A stretch of 64,000 nucleotides of DNA, from positions 124,001-188,000 of the forward strand of contig NZ_LT906473.1 in NCBI RefSeq assembly GCF_900187295.1, in the 5' to 3' direction. Each line of letters starts with the position of its first letter. Position 1 is the stretch's first letter. The DNA is from Corynebacterium cystitidis (GTDB taxonomy: Bacteria; Actinomycetota; Actinomycetes; Mycobacteriales; Mycobacteriaceae). The notes beneath the pieces are model-generated. The model was not told the DNA's origin and made no database searches. It saw only the letters and a list, made by a program, of their open reading frames with translations. A program made the position numbers and the translations under genes. Shown piece by piece: positions 9,448 through 18,854 of the stretch.

Positions 9448-10583
9448 TGGATCCATACCGGGACTTTGCGCGCTCACCTGAACCAACACTAGGCGTGGAA
9501 TGGGAAATCTGTCTGATCGACCCCGACACACGCGACCTCGTGCCGTTCGCCGTCGAAGTCATCGAGGAAGTTGAACAACGCAACCCCGGCCTCCACCTAG
9601 AACGCGAGTTCCTGCAAAACACCATCGAACTAGTCACCCCGGTGTGCCACACCGTGCCCGAAGCCGTGGCCTACTTGGATAACACGCTGGGCAAAATCCG
9701 TGAAGTTACAGACGAACGCGGCCTGCGCCTGTGGGCCAGCGGCGGCCACCCGTTTTCCGACTTCCGCGAACAGCCCGTCAGCGCGAAAATGACGTATGCG
9801 GAAATCATCAACCGCACGCAGTACTGGGGCCAGCAAATGCTGCTGTGGGGCATCCACGTGCATGTTGGTGTACGCCACGAAGACCGCGTGTGGCCCATCA
9901 TTAACGCCCTAATGACAAAGTACGCCCACCTGCTGGCGCTGTCCGCTTCCTCGCCGGGCTGGGACGGGCTAGACACCGGCTACGCCTCGAACCGTACCAT
10001 GCTCTACCAGCAACTTCCCACCGCCGGCATGCCGTACGAGTTTGGCAGCTGGGCCGAGTGGGTCCAATTCATGACCGACCAGCGCACCAGCGGGGTGATC
10101 AACCACACCGGCTCCATGCACTTTGACATCCGGCCGGCCGCCAAATGGGGCACCATCGAGGTGCGCATTAGTGATGCCACCTCGAATTTGCGCGAGCTTG
10201 CCGCCATCGTGGCCTTAACCCACTGCCTGGTGGTCTACTACGATTCGCTTATCGACGACGGCGTGGACCTTCCCGTGCTGCAACCCTGGCACAACACCGA
10301 AAACAAGTGGCGCGGCGCCAGGTACGGGCTGGAAGCGCTGGTGATCACCTCGCGTGACACCGATGAGCGCTGGGTCACCGAAGAACTCGTTGAGTTAGTC
10401 GATGATCTGGCGCCGGTTGCCGAGCGCTTGGGCTGTGTCGAGGAGCTCCGGCTGGTCCTGGAAATTTTAGAGCGCGGTGCCGGCTACCAGCGCCAACGCC
10501 GCATTCACGATGTGACCGGCGACTGGCGTGCAGTAGTGGACGCCACCTGCGACGAGATGGAGCAGCTGGTCTGGCGGCCGTAG
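9447..10583 (+). CDS. GCS2-type carboxylate-amine ligase (YbdK family)
   Basis: 378 residues of the glutamate-cysteine ligase 2 family: [12 protein letters not shown] (ATP/Mg site) at the N-terminus, [11 protein letters not shown] in the centre and [26 protein letters not shown] near residue 230. YbdK enzymes join glutamate to an amine with weak glutamate-cysteine ligase activity; the physiological product is unknown. The GTG start overlaps the preceding stop by one base, so it is coupled to the LytR_C gene. Confidence 0.88.
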   Translation: MDPYRDFARSPEPTLGVEWEICLIDPDTRDLVPFAVEVIEEVEQRNPGLHLEREFLQNTIELVTPVCHTVPEAVAYLDNTLGKIREVTDERGLRLWASGGHPFSDFREQPVSAKMTYAEIINRTQYWGQQMLLWGIHVHVGVRHEDRVWPIINALMTKYAHLLALSASSPGWDGLDTGYASNRTMLYQQLPTAGMPYEFGSWAEWVQFMTDQRTSGVINHTGSMHFDIRPAAKWGTIEVRISDATSNLRELAAIVALTHCLVVYYDSLIDDGVDLPVLQPWHNTENKWRGARYGLEALVITSRDTDERWVTEELVELVDDLAPVAERLGCVEELRLVLEILERGAGYQRQRRIHDVTGDWRAVVDATCDEMEQLVWRP

Positions 10584-10627
10584 GGGCAACGAGATCGTGC
10601 CTTCTGAAGTTGCTTGTCTAGTTGCCC

Positions 10628-10680
10628 GGATAGCGCGCGGCTCGTGCCCTGGATAGCGCGCGGCTCGTGTCGCGGATAGC
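10628..10680. repeat. About 23-bp tandem repeat, 2.3 copies
   Basis: GGATAGCGCGCGGCTCGTG occurs twice with variable last bases and a third partial copy GGATAGC, beginning 45 bp after the GCS2 ligase stop. Confidence 0.8.
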
Positions 10681-10682
10681 AG

Positions 10683-10890
10683 TGTTCGAATTCCTTAGTT
10701 CGCAATCTAGAGTTCGCATTCCTCGGTTCGAACTCTAGCCCTTTTGCAACGGTTTCCATTAACGTTTGTGCTGCTAGAGGGTGTGGGCAGGGGAGTTGGC
10801 ATGCAAGGACGTCGAACTCAGGACTTCGAACTCAGGACTTCGAACTCAGGAATGCGAACCCAGGAATGCGAACCGAGGACTTCGAACCGA
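10683..10890. repeat. Mirrored 14-bp repeat arrays (locus 2)
   Basis: Left arm 10683-10736 and right arm 10812-10890 repeat the unit family seen at 6.25-6.38 kb. The right arm reads CGAACTCAGGACTT twice, CGAACTCAGGAATG, CGAACCCAGGAATG, CGAACCGAGGACTT and a final CGAACC. The left arm has the inverted units. Between them are about 75 bp including TTGCAACGGTTTCCATTAA. Confidence 0.82.
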
Positions 10891-10900
10891 GCCTACTCAC

Positions 10901-10985
10901 AGACCCAGCAGCACCCAGCAGCACCCAGCAGCACCCGGCAGCACCAAGCAGCACCAAGCAGCGCCACTCACCACCCAGCACCACC
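10901..10985. repeat. 10-bp (CCCAGCAGCA) repeat tract
   Basis: Repeats of CCCAGCAGCA with drift to CCAAGCAGCA and CACCCAGCAC. It abuts the 14-bp array directly. Confidence 0.8.
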
Positions 10986-11048
10986 CAGAAGTGCCTGGTT
11001 TCCCGGCTCGAGTAGCGCACTCGCACGAAGTGTGCCACTCTAGAACAC

Positions 11049-11960
11049 ATGGGGGAGAAATTCTCGGGGGAGTATATTTTGTCCCAGTTTGTCAGCACCC
11101 GTTCTCACGCTTTTCGGGTGGGAAACCGCTTCGCGGATCCGGGCGACAAGCTGGTGAAAGTGTCGACACAGTGGGCGTTGCCGTCGTTCGTTGTTGAGGG
11201 CATGCCGTGGTACCAGCGCCGTTGGGCGACGGCGGTCGCTCATGGTCGCAGTGGTAAGAGCAGGGTGCTCATGGGGCGTTCGGCCGGTCGCGTGCTTGGC
11301 ATGTGGGTGATCGGCACGTGGCCTGATGAAGTGGTAGAGATTGCCACGCCGAACATGTCGCCGTCGCCGAAGCACAAGTGGGCTCCAGGCTCTGTGCAAA
11401 GGAAGGCGCAGTTGGCTCAGGGGGATGTCGTCGTTAAGCACGATGTGCGTGTGACGTCACCGGTGCGCACCGCGGTCGATATTGCGCGGTTACACGGTTT
11501 CCGGGAGGGGCTGGTGGCGTTGGATTGGTTGTTGCGTTCCACGAAATACTCTAAGCAGAACGTTGCAGCCTGCATCAATTCGTTGGGCCGGGCGAAGGGG
11601 ATCAATACTGCGCGCCGGTGCCTGAAGTATGCGGTGGACACGTCGGAGTCACCGTATGAGAGTTTCGCGCGCGCCATTTTGATTGAGGCGGGTTTGGTTC
11701 TGCGGACGCAGGAGTGGGTGCTCGGCGGGGTGCGCACGGACCTGTTTACTGATCCGTCGGTGTGTGTCGAAGTGGACGGCGACGGCAAATATAAGGACAC
11801 CCCCGAGTTTACGATCCAGGAGGAGCGGGCCCGCGAGCGGCGCATGATGAACGCGGGTTTCGCCGTTGTGCGCACCACGCCGAAGGAGTTGCACCAGGCG
11901 CCGGCGAAGTTCGTCGATGACGTGCGGCGCGCGATTGTGCGTCAGCAGCGGGCCGCTTAA
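11049..11960 (+). CDS. AbiEi/DUF559-like protein with nuclease-type C-terminus
   Basis: 303 residues. The C-terminal 100 residues contain SPYESFARAILIEAGL, then DLFTDPSVCVEVDGDGKY and RRMMNAGFAVVRTTPKEL, the layout of Vsr/DUF559-like PD-(D/E)XK proteins, with E, D and ExDxxxK in order. The central part (TSPVRTAVDIARLHGFREGLVALDWLL) is typical of the many actinobacterial proteins annotated as AbiEi-related or endonuclease-domain proteins. Biological role unknown. It stands alone between a repeat field and the antiporter operon, and two copies of a CGCTTTACGACGAG repeat sit at its 3' end. Confidence 0.65.
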   Translation: MGEKFSGEYILSQFVSTRSHAFRVGNRFADPGDKLVKVSTQWALPSFVVEGMPWYQRRWATAVAHGRSGKSRVLMGRSAGRVLGMWVIGTWPDEVVEIATPNMSPSPKHKWAPGSVQRKAQLAQGDVVVKHDVRVTSPVRTAVDIARLHGFREGLVALDWLLRSTKYSKQNVAACINSLGRAKGINTARRCLKYAVDTSESPYESFARAILIEAGLVLRTQEWVLGGVRTDLFTDPSVCVEVDGDGKYKDTPEFTIQEERARERRMMNAGFAVVRTTPKELHQAPAKFVDDVRRAIVRQQRAA

Positions 11961-11992
11961 CGCTTTACGACGAGCGCTTTACGACGAGCGCT
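11959..11992. repeat. Two-copy 14-bp tandem repeat
   Basis: CGCTTTACGACGAG occurs twice directly behind the stop of the nuclease-like gene. Confidence 0.75.
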
Positions 11993-12005
11993 GAACCGCG
12001 CGACC

Positions 12006-12404
12006 CTACCCCTTTTTGGCGCGGCGGGGACGGTGGTCGGCGGGGGCGTCGTTACGCGACATGGCCTTTTTCGAGCCGTAGAGCGCTTCTCGACGCGACA
12101 CGCGCCCCAAGCGTTGTGCTGTGACCGGGTTGGTCATGAGCGCAAAGAGGATAAGAAGGACGAGCACGCCGATGTCGGATTTTTCGGCGGGGCCAAACTC
12201 GGGGGAGCCAGTCAGCCGCAATATAGTGCCGATGACCATGAGGATCAGGCCGGTGGTCTGCGGTTTGGTGATGGCGTGGATGCGGCTCATGGTGTCTTTG
12301 AACCGGATCACGCCCACGGCCGCGGAGAACACGAGGAATGAGCCTGAAATGATCAGGATCAGAGAAATAATGTCGGCAATGAGTGCGTAGGTGATGTCGG
12401 GCAT
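12006..12404 (-). CDS. mnhG: Na+/H+ antiporter subunit G
   Basis: 132 residues with three membrane segments (ALIADIISLILIISGSFLVF, TTGLILMVIGTIL, DIGVLVLLILFALM) and the MnhG motif AAVGVIRFKDTMSRIHA. The tail is basic. ATG at 12402-12404 lies one base after the mnhF stop; a longer frame is open but overlaps mnhF. Last gene of the operon. Subunit G is required for assembly of Mrp/Mnh antiporters. Confidence 0.9.
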   Translation of the reverse strand: MPDITYALIADIISLILIISGSFLVFSAAVGVIRFKDTMSRIHAITKPQTTGLILMVIGTILRLTGSPEFGPAEKSDIGVLVLLILFALMTNPVTAQRLGRVSRREALYGSKKAMSRNDAPADHRPRRAKKG

Positions 12405-12405
12405 G

Positions 12406-12681
12406 TTAGGAACCATCCCTCTTCCGGAAGCGTGCGACAGACAGGGAACCGATGAAGCCGAGCAGAGCAATCACGATCATGGCGTTGGCCACGGTGGTAT
12501 CTAGAGTCCAGCAGATGTAGGTGGCCAGCGCGCATTGGAGCATTGCGACGACACCGTCCATGCCGAGCATGCGGTCCATGGAGTCGGGGCCGACCATGAT
12601 GCGCCAGGTCATGATGAAGAACCCGGCTGTGAGGAAAATGGCTGCGATTAGTAGGAATGAGTTGTACAGTTCGGGATCCAT
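12406..12681 (-). CDS. mnhF: Na+/H+ antiporter subunit F
   Basis: 91 residues, three membrane helices and the family motif RIMVGPDSMDRMLGMD (bile-salt efflux-like MrpF fold). It abuts mnhE at 12682. Member of the hetero-oligomeric Mnh complex that exchanges Na+ (or K+) for protons. Confidence 0.92.
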   Translation of the reverse strand: MDPELYNSFLLIAAIFLTAGFFIMTWRIMVGPDSMDRMLGMDGVVAMLQCALATYICWTLDTTVANAMIVIALLGFIGSLSVARFRKRDGS

Positions 12682-13191
12682 TTATAGTCCCCTTTCGAAG
12701 ATGGCCAGCATGCGACGTTCCAAGGTGGCCACGTTTTCAATTTCGCGGTCGATGTCTTCTTGGTCGTCGGCGTCGAGCACGTGAATCGTCCACATGCGGT
12801 TGGCGATATCGATATCGCTGACTGATCCGCCCGGCTGCAGGTTATATGCTGATGTGGCGAAGTACAGGACCAGCTCATTTGATACGCGCATAGGTACTTG
12901 CAGGATGGCGGTCTTCGGCGGATCCTGCGGACGGATCGCCAACCACGACACCTTCACGGAGGCGACGATCAGCTCGGCGACCCAGGTGAATACGAAACGG
13001 ATTGCCGCAGGCCAGTAGATGCGGAAGTTGTCCATCGGCATGGCTGGCAGGGGCAGGAGCATAACGACGAGGAATCCTACCGCGAGGCCCCCAAAGAAGT
13101 TCGCCCAGGAGATCTCTCCCATGAGCAGAATCCACATTACTGTGATCCACACTATGAACGAGGGGCGGAAGCGGTTACGTAGTCCGGTCAT
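12682..13191 (-). CDS. mnhE: Na+/H+ antiporter subunit E
   Basis: 169 residues. An N-terminal membrane region (FIVWITVMWILLMGEISWANFFGGLAVGF...) is followed by a soluble part with VSWLAIRPQDPPKTAILQVPM, ANSITL-like region replaced here by YNLQPGGSVSDID, and VHVLDA-type HVLDADDQEDIDREIE. Length and order match MrpE. It is two bases from the mnhD stop. Confidence 0.9.
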   Translation of the reverse strand: MTGLRNRFRPSFIVWITVMWILLMGEISWANFFGGLAVGFLVVMLLPLPAMPMDNFRIYWPAAIRFVFTWVAELIVASVKVSWLAIRPQDPPKTAILQVPMRVSNELVLYFATSAYNLQPGGSVSDIDIANRMWTIHVLDADDQEDIDREIENVATLERRMLAIFERGL

Positions 13192-13193
13192 GG

Positions 13194-15026
13194 CTAGCGG
13201 GTCACCTCCTCGGTGGCGGCGGGCAGCGGGATGGGTTCTGTTGTTACACCAGACATGGTCGGGGTTTCTTCCGTGCGGGTTTCCAGCGGCACACCCGGAG
13301 TGTGGCTTTCGACGATCCCCGGCACCGGCTCTGGCAGTTCATGTTTGCGCTGGCGGAGAGTGTCGGTGCCGTCGTCGAGGCGCACCTGGTCAATATTGCG
13401 GGTGGGGTTGTCGGCCCGGTCGCCCAGCACCGCTGTGCGGTAAATGTTCACGTCTTGTGCGGATTCAGCCGCGCGGCCGGTGACGCCCGAAATGGGGCCA
13501 GCCAGCACTGTCACAGACAACGAGGCGATCACGAGCGTGGCTGTGGACCCAACCATGCCGAAGGGCAGGCGGCCTACATCGCCGCGCTCTTTGAGCGTGA
13601 CCGTGTCGGTGACGTCCACTAAGGGGGAGGGTTGGGCGTCGACAAGCTCGCCCTCGGGCGCGTCTTTGCGGTCGCGCCAGAAGCCCTTCGACCAGACCAA
13701 CACCATGACGTAGAGGGTGAGCAATGAGGTGACCACCGCGCCGCCGATGAGCACCCACGATAACCACGAGCCTTCGTTGGCACCAGCTTCAAGCAATAGG
13801 ATCTTGCCGAGGAAGCCGGAAAATGGTGGGATACCGCCCAGGTTGATCGCGGGGATGAAGTACAAGATGGCGATCACCGGCGCGGTGTACAGCAGCGATC
13901 CGAGGCGGCGCAGTGATGACGTGCCGGCCTGGCGCTCAATAAGCCCCACCACGAGGAACAGGCTGGTTTGCACCAGAATGTGGTGCACGGCGTAGAAGAT
14001 CGCGCCTGATAAACCTTGCGCAGACCCCAGGGCGATCCCGAAGATCATGTAGCCGATGTGGCTGACCAGGGTAAATGATAGTAATCGTTTGATATCGTTT
14101 TGTGCCAGCGCACCCAAAATACCCACGATCATCGTGGCCAATGCCACCCACATTAACAATGTGTCCAGGGAACCGTCGGTAAACACCGCCGAGCGCATCC
14201 GAATGATCGAATACACGCCCACCTTCGTCAGCAAGCCCGCGAACACGGCGGTGACCAGCGACGGCGCGGTGGGGTAGGAGTCTGGCAACCAGGCATCAAG
14301 CGGGAATACAGCTGCCTTGATTCCGAAGGCTACCAGCAGGGTTGCAAAGATCGCGGTGCGGGTACCGTCTGGAATATCTTCCATGCGTAAGCTCACTTGC
14401 GCCATATTTACTGTGCCGACGGCGGCGTAAATGCCGGCCAGGGCGAACAGGAAAATCATCGACGACAGCATGGATACCATCACGTAGCCGATGCCGGCGC
14501 GCACACGGTCCGGTGAGGCACCCAAGGTCAGCAGCACATACGACGCCACGAGGAATACCTCGAAGCCCACATACAGGTTGAACAGGTCGCCGGCGAGGAA
14601 TGAGAGGTTCACACCCATCGTCAGCAGCATGTACACCGGCAGGAATACGGCAACAGGTTCTTCCTCTGTGCCGTCGCGGATACCCTGCGCGATCGCGTAC
14701 CACATCACACAGAACAACACGATGGCTGAGACGAACAGCATCATCGTCGATAAGCGGTCAGCGACCAGCGTGATGCCGATCGGCGCGTCCCAACCGCCCA
14801 ACTGGAGGGTCTGGATGCCTTCAAAGTCAGTGACCAGAATCATCGACCCGTTGAGCACCATCAGCACTATCAGCGTGATGATCGCGATAGCGCGCTGGAT
14901 ATTAGCGTGCTTGCCGACGAGCAATGCCAAAGCTGCTGCGATCGCTGGAAGCAGGATCGGCAAAGGGATCAGATAGGGCATATGCGGCATGATGGCGTCG
15001 ACGTATTGAGCAGCAACACTAGTCAT
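13194..15026 (-). CDS. mnhD: Na+/H+ antiporter subunit D
   Basis: 610 residues, about 14 membrane helices of the NuoN/MrpD proton-channel family (AGDLFNLYVGFEVFLVASYVLL, AFGIKAAVFPLDAWLPDSYP, NDIKRLLSFTLVSHIGYM). The conserved Glu of FNLYVGFEVF and Lys of GIKAAVFPL are present. An added hydrophilic C-terminal tail of roughly 110 residues, rich in Thr, Glu and Pro, is longer than in most MrpD proteins. Its start overlaps mnhC by eight bases. Confidence 0.93.
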   Translation of the reverse strand: MTSVAAQYVDAIMPHMPYLIPLPILLPAIAAALALLVGKHANIQRAIAIITLIVLMVLNGSMILVTDFEGIQTLQLGGWDAPIGITLVADRLSTMMLFVSAIVLFCVMWYAIAQGIRDGTEEEPVAVFLPVYMLLTMGVNLSFLAGDLFNLYVGFEVFLVASYVLLTLGASPDRVRAGIGYVMVSMLSSMIFLFALAGIYAAVGTVNMAQVSLRMEDIPDGTRTAIFATLLVAFGIKAAVFPLDAWLPDSYPTAPSLVTAVFAGLLTKVGVYSIIRMRSAVFTDGSLDTLLMWVALATMIVGILGALAQNDIKRLLSFTLVSHIGYMIFGIALGSAQGLSGAIFYAVHHILVQTSLFLVVGLIERQAGTSSLRRLGSLLYTAPVIAILYFIPAINLGGIPPFSGFLGKILLLEAGANEGSWLSWVLIGGAVVTSLLTLYVMVLVWSKGFWRDRKDAPEGELVDAQPSPLVDVTDTVTLKERGDVGRLPFGMVGSTATLVIASLSVTVLAGPISGVTGRAAESAQDVNIYRTAVLGDRADNPTRNIDQVRLDDGTDTLRQRKHELPEPVPGIVESHTPGVPLETRTEETPTMSGVTTEPIPLPAATEEVTR

Positions 15027-15510
15027 CGTCGGCCTCCGTCACTGGGTCTTCAAACGAACGCGGGCCGAAGGAGTCACCCTCGGCGGTCAGGCGCCCGGTT
15101 TCTGGGTCATCGGAGGCGTCGTGGTCCGGTGCCGCCGATGCGGTCGCCGGGCGCGCAGCAATTGCCTGGTCCTCCGTGTCATCCTCGATGATGTCGGCCG
15201 TCCGGTAACGATACTGGCGGTACGCCAACGCGAGGATGAATGCGGTCATCGCCATCGAAATCACAATGGCAGTCAAGATCATGGCTTGAGCCAGTGGATC
15301 CGCGATCTGCTCGCCGTAAATTTCCGAGTCGCGGTTCATGATCGGTGGGGAACCAGCCGAGCCACCCGCCTGCAAAATCAGCAGGTTTGCGCCGTTGCCG
15401 ATGAGCAGGATGCCCATGAGCATGCGCGTCATCGCACGATCCAGCATCAGGTAGGTTCCGCAGGCAATCATCGTGCCCGAGGCAAGGATCAGAAAGAGAT
15501 TGGCTTCCAT
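15019..15510 (-). CDS. mnhC: Na+/H+ antiporter subunit C
   Basis: 163 residues: three helices homologous to NuoK/MrpC, with the motif MLMGILLIGNGANLLIL and DPLAQAMILTAIVISMAMTAFIL. A charged C-terminal tail of about 55 residues follows. It starts immediately at the mnhA/B stop and is translationally coupled on both sides. Confidence 0.93.
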   Translation of the reverse strand: MEANLFLILASGTMIACGTYLMLDRAMTRMLMGILLIGNGANLLILQAGGSAGSPPIMNRDSEIYGEQIADPLAQAMILTAIVISMAMTAFILALAYRQYRYRTADIIEDDTEDQAIAARPATASAAPDHDASDDPETGRLTAEGDSFGPRSFEDPVTEADDD

Positions 15511-18500
15511 TTACTTCTCCTCGCTTTCCATCGTGGCAACCGTGCTGCCAGCGGTATCTAAGCTTGTGTTGGGTGTCGAGCCTGGCGCGTTGTGGTGTGC
15601 AGAGACGTGCTCCTGGAGCTGCTGTTTGCGCATCTCTTGTTCGCGGCGCCGGAACTCCGCCTTGCGCTTCATGGAACGAACACGGTCGCGTGCACGCTGC
15701 TTGCGCACCTCTTCCTCCTGGTCCAGGTGGCCGCCCATGGAGGTGAGGATGTGCAGGATGAGGCCGACAACGATGAGGTAGACGCCGGCGTCGAAAAGCA
15801 AAGCCGACGGGATGGCGATCTCGCCGATCAGCGGAAGCGTCAGTTGCGCGAAATCCGAGGTCAGCGGTGGCTGGCCACGGAACATCGGGACCACGGCGGC
15901 GATCGACGACACAATCAAGCCCGTGCCCAAAATTTTTGCTGGGTCGATCGGCAGGGTTTCCTCCAGCTCGTCGCGGCCACCCGCGAGGTAACGCAGCGTA
16001 ATCGCAAGCGCAGCCACAAGCCCACCCGCGAAGCCACCACCCGGGGCGTTATGGCCCGCGAAGAAGAAGTACAGCGAGAGCGCCACCATCGATGGGAAGA
16101 GGACACGGGTGACCACATCCACCATCAGCGAGCGGTTCTGGGCCTTTTCTGAGTCCACGTCGGCGGCAAGCCAGCGTCGAGAAGTGGTGGACAAAGTGGG
16201 GCGTCGCGACGGGCGCACGAACGAGCGGGTGCGGAAGATCAGGCTGGCCACACCTGTTGCGGCGATTACCAGCACGGAAATCTCGCCGAAGGTATCCCAG
16301 GCACGCAGGTCCACCAGCAAAACGTTCACCGTATTGGCGCCGTGGCCGATTTCGTAGGCCAAGTCCGGCATGAAATCTGAGATCGGGCGGTGGGTGCGCG
16401 CAGAGATGGCAAAGACTGCCATGATCGACACCGATAAGCCCACAGCCACCGACAGCCACGCACGGAAGCGATTGTCCTGGTGATGGCGCGGTTCGATCTG
16501 GGTGGGCATCTTGCGCAGCACCAGCATGAACACCACCATGACAATTGTTTCAACCAGAGTTTGGGTCAGAGCAAGATCAGGTGCACCGTGCAGCGCGAAG
16601 ATAAACGCCAGTGAGTAGCCAGTCATGCCCACGGCGATGATGCCTGAGAGGCGGTTTTCCATCTGCGTGGCAGAAAACGCCATGACAATAATGATGATCG
16701 ACGCGATCGCCTGCCAGGGAGTGTCCCACAGCACCATGCGAATATCGGTGCGCTCACCCACGATCAGTGAAATCAGTGGCACCAGGATAAGCACACTAAA
16801 GATCACGCCCAAGTTGATGGTGAGGGAGCCACGCTGAGTCGAGGCGGTCAAGCGCAGCGAGAGCTGAGACAGGCCACGCAACGTGTTGTCGTACACGTCA
16901 TCTGCTGAGCCCAGGGCAGGTTTTTCATCATAGAAGAACTGCAGCAAATCGCGCTTCCAGAACAACAGCGCACCCAAGGTAATAATCACCACGGTGAGCA
17001 GCAGCGGGATAGTGAACCCATGCCAGAGTGCCAGGTGTGCCGGCTCTGTTTCAGGGTAACGCACATTGAGGTGCGTGGTAATCGCGTGATCCAACCATCT
17101 CGGGAACAATCCGAAGAACACCGTCAGGGTAGTTAACACGGCAGGAGAGAACCACAACGATGGGCCGACCGGGTCCATGGTTTCCACCGCATTGGGCACT
17201 CCACTGGGAAGTTTCTTCGTCGAAAAGGCACCCCACAGAAAGTACAAAGAATAGGCCATGGTCAAGATGGAACCGACCACCACACCGAGCAGTAAGAGCT
17301 GGCCGGGCATGCCCACCAGCAGTGGCTCATTAAGTGCTGTGGTCAGGGCCGCTTCCTTCGCGATGAAGCCCAGCAGTGGAGGGATACCGGCCATGGAAGC
17401 CGCAGAAATGATCGCCAAAGCTGCGATCAACGGCTGCTTGCGCCCAAGCCCAGACAGCTCGCGGATGTCGCGCGTACCGGTAGTGTGGTCGATCGCGCCG
17501 ACGGTCATAAACAAAGCGGCCTTAAAGAGGGAGTGGCTGAAGGTAAGCACGAGACCCGCTTGTAGTGCCTCCTCGGAACCAATGCCGATGATCGAAATGA
17601 TAAAGCCGAGCTGGGACACCGTGCCGTAGGCCAGGATTAGCTTCAGGTCTTTCTGGCGCAGAGCCATCCACCCGCCCAGCAGCATGGTGAGCACGCCCAA
17701 TGGAATCACTACGAGGTGCCAGGTGGCAATCGCGTTAAAGTCCGGCGCTAAGCGTGCGACCAGGTAAATACCCGCCTTCACCATGGCGGCCGAGTGCAGG
17801 TAGGCAGACACCGGGGTCGGTGCGGCCATCGCGCCGGGCAGCCAGAAGTGCATCGGGGCAATCGCCGACTTGGACAGTGCACCCGCCAGGATCAGGATGA
17901 CAGCGGCGGTGGCATAGGGGGTTTGTCCCACAGCGTCAAACAGGGCCACCTCACTGAGGCGCCAGACACCAGTCTGACGGCCGAACAGGATAATGCCCAC
18001 GAGCATGGCGAGACCACCGAGCGTGGTAACCATCAGGGCTTGGCCAGCAGCACGTCGCGACGACGCACGTTCGCCGTAGTACCCCACCAGCAGGAACGAT
18101 AGTACCGACGTGATCTCCCAGAAGATGTACATCAGGAAGAAATTATCGGAGATGACCAGGCCGTACATTGCGGCGGCGAAACACACCATCTGGGCGCCAA
18201 ACATAGACAAGCGCCGCGGGTTCGAGTCGAAGTATCCCCAGCAATATACAAGGACTAGGGCGCCGACGCCCAAGATAATCAAACTGAATAGTCCAGCGAG
18301 TGGGTCGAGGCGTAATTCGAGGTTGAGGTGTGCCGCAGGCATCCATTCGTAGGCGGCACGAATTTCCACACCCTGAGCGAAAGCCCCGGTGGTGAACAGG
18401 GTGACCATCCAGACGAAGCCGGCAGCTGGCACTAAAGCCAACAAACAGAAAGCAATCCGCCCCATCGCTCTGATGAGCAAGGGTGCCACAATCGTCGCGA

Positions 18501-18588
18501 TGGCCAAGGCAACAAGCAGGGTGAGCACGTTGGGCAGCTCCTCTTGGTTTGCAGTGACGGACACGAACATCAAGCCGTGCTCAATCAA
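15511..18588 (-). CDS. mnhA: Fused Na+/H+ antiporter subunits A and B
   Basis: 1025 residues. Residues 1 to about 780 form MrpA (NuoL-like: FFLMYIFWEITSVLSFLLVGYY, GALSKSAIAPMHFWLPGAMAAPTPVSAYLHSA, LILAYGTVSQLGFI, SHSLFKAALFMTVGAID), then the MrpA C-terminal region. MrpB-like helices follow at about 820-960 (VLFPSMVALSLYFFFAGHNAPGGGF). The tail is highly charged and coiled-coil-like (RKQRARDRVRSMKRKAEFRR). A/B fusion is common in actinobacteria. It is the first gene of the operon A/B-C-D-E-F-G, which supports Na+ and pH homeostasis. Confidence 0.94.
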   Translation of the reverse strand: MIEHGLMFVSVTANQEELPNVLTLLVALAIATIVAPLLIRAMGRIAFCLLALVPAAGFVWMVTLFTTGAFAQGVEIRAAYEWMPAAHLNLELRLDPLAGLFSLIILGVGALVLVYCWGYFDSNPRRLSMFGAQMVCFAAAMYGLVISDNFFLMYIFWEITSVLSFLLVGYYGERASSRRAAGQALMVTTLGGLAMLVGIILFGRQTGVWRLSEVALFDAVGQTPYATAAVILILAGALSKSAIAPMHFWLPGAMAAPTPVSAYLHSAAMVKAGIYLVARLAPDFNAIATWHLVVIPLGVLTMLLGGWMALRQKDLKLILAYGTVSQLGFIISIIGIGSEEALQAGLVLTFSHSLFKAALFMTVGAIDHTTGTRDIRELSGLGRKQPLIAALAIISAASMAGIPPLLGFIAKEAALTTALNEPLLVGMPGQLLLLGVVVGSILTMAYSLYFLWGAFSTKKLPSGVPNAVETMDPVGPSLWFSPAVLTTLTVFFGLFPRWLDHAITTHLNVRYPETEPAHLALWHGFTIPLLLTVVIITLGALLFWKRDLLQFFYDEKPALGSADDVYDNTLRGLSQLSLRLTASTQRGSLTINLGVIFSVLILVPLISLIVGERTDIRMVLWDTPWQAIASIIIIVMAFSATQMENRLSGIIAVGMTGYSLAFIFALHGAPDLALTQTLVETIVMVVFMLVLRKMPTQIEPRHHQDNRFRAWLSVAVGLSVSIMAVFAISARTHRPISDFMPDLAYEIGHGANTVNVLLVDLRAWDTFGEISVLVIAATGVASLIFRTRSFVRPSRRPTLSTTSRRWLAADVDSEKAQNRSLMVDVVTRVLFPSMVALSLYFFFAGHNAPGGGFAGGLVAALAITLRYLAGGRDELEETLPIDPAKILGTGLIVSSIAAVVPMFRGQPPLTSDFAQLTLPLIGEIAIPSALLFDAGVYLIVVGLILHILTSMGGHLDQEEEVRKQRARDRVRSMKRKAEFRRREQEMRKQQLQEHVSAHHNAPGSTPNTSLDTAGSTVATMESEEK

Positions 18589-18854
18589 CGCCCCTGCGTG
18601 CTGCCCCAGCGTCTACTTGCCCGACCTTGTTTTAGAACTCCGCATTGAGAACTCTTCGCGGAATTTCCAGACTACATAACGGCAACGGACGCTGTGTGGA
18701 ACTGAGAAACACCCAAAACGGCGGCGTCAAAAGTGGCGCGGCCAACGTTTCTCACCTTACCCATAAAAAGTTCGATCCGCGAAGTGACTGTTTTATATAG
18801 GGCTAGTGCGCGCTCTGGCGCTCTTGCCAGCCCGCGCTAGCCCGCAGCAGTGAT
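18589..18854. promoter_or_regulatory. Spacer containing the mnh operon promoter region
   Basis: 266 bp upstream of the antiporter operon and downstream of the M20 peptidase, which is also minus-strand. No terminator or clear promoter hexamers could be assigned, but an operon promoter must lie here. Confidence 0.4.

Larger units (their letters stand above)
10584..11048. other. 465-bp repeat-rich spacer
   Basis: Holds three different repeat systems (next three entries) and no convincing gene. The plus-strand open frames here are produced by the repeats themselves. Confidence 0.7.

Noticed and set aside
10683..10985. CRISPR array
   Set aside because: Units are 10-14 bp, contiguous and without unique spacers.
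10895..11098. Frames across the CCCAGCAGCA tract
   Set aside because: Open only because the repeat lacks stop codons; the product would be simple repeats.
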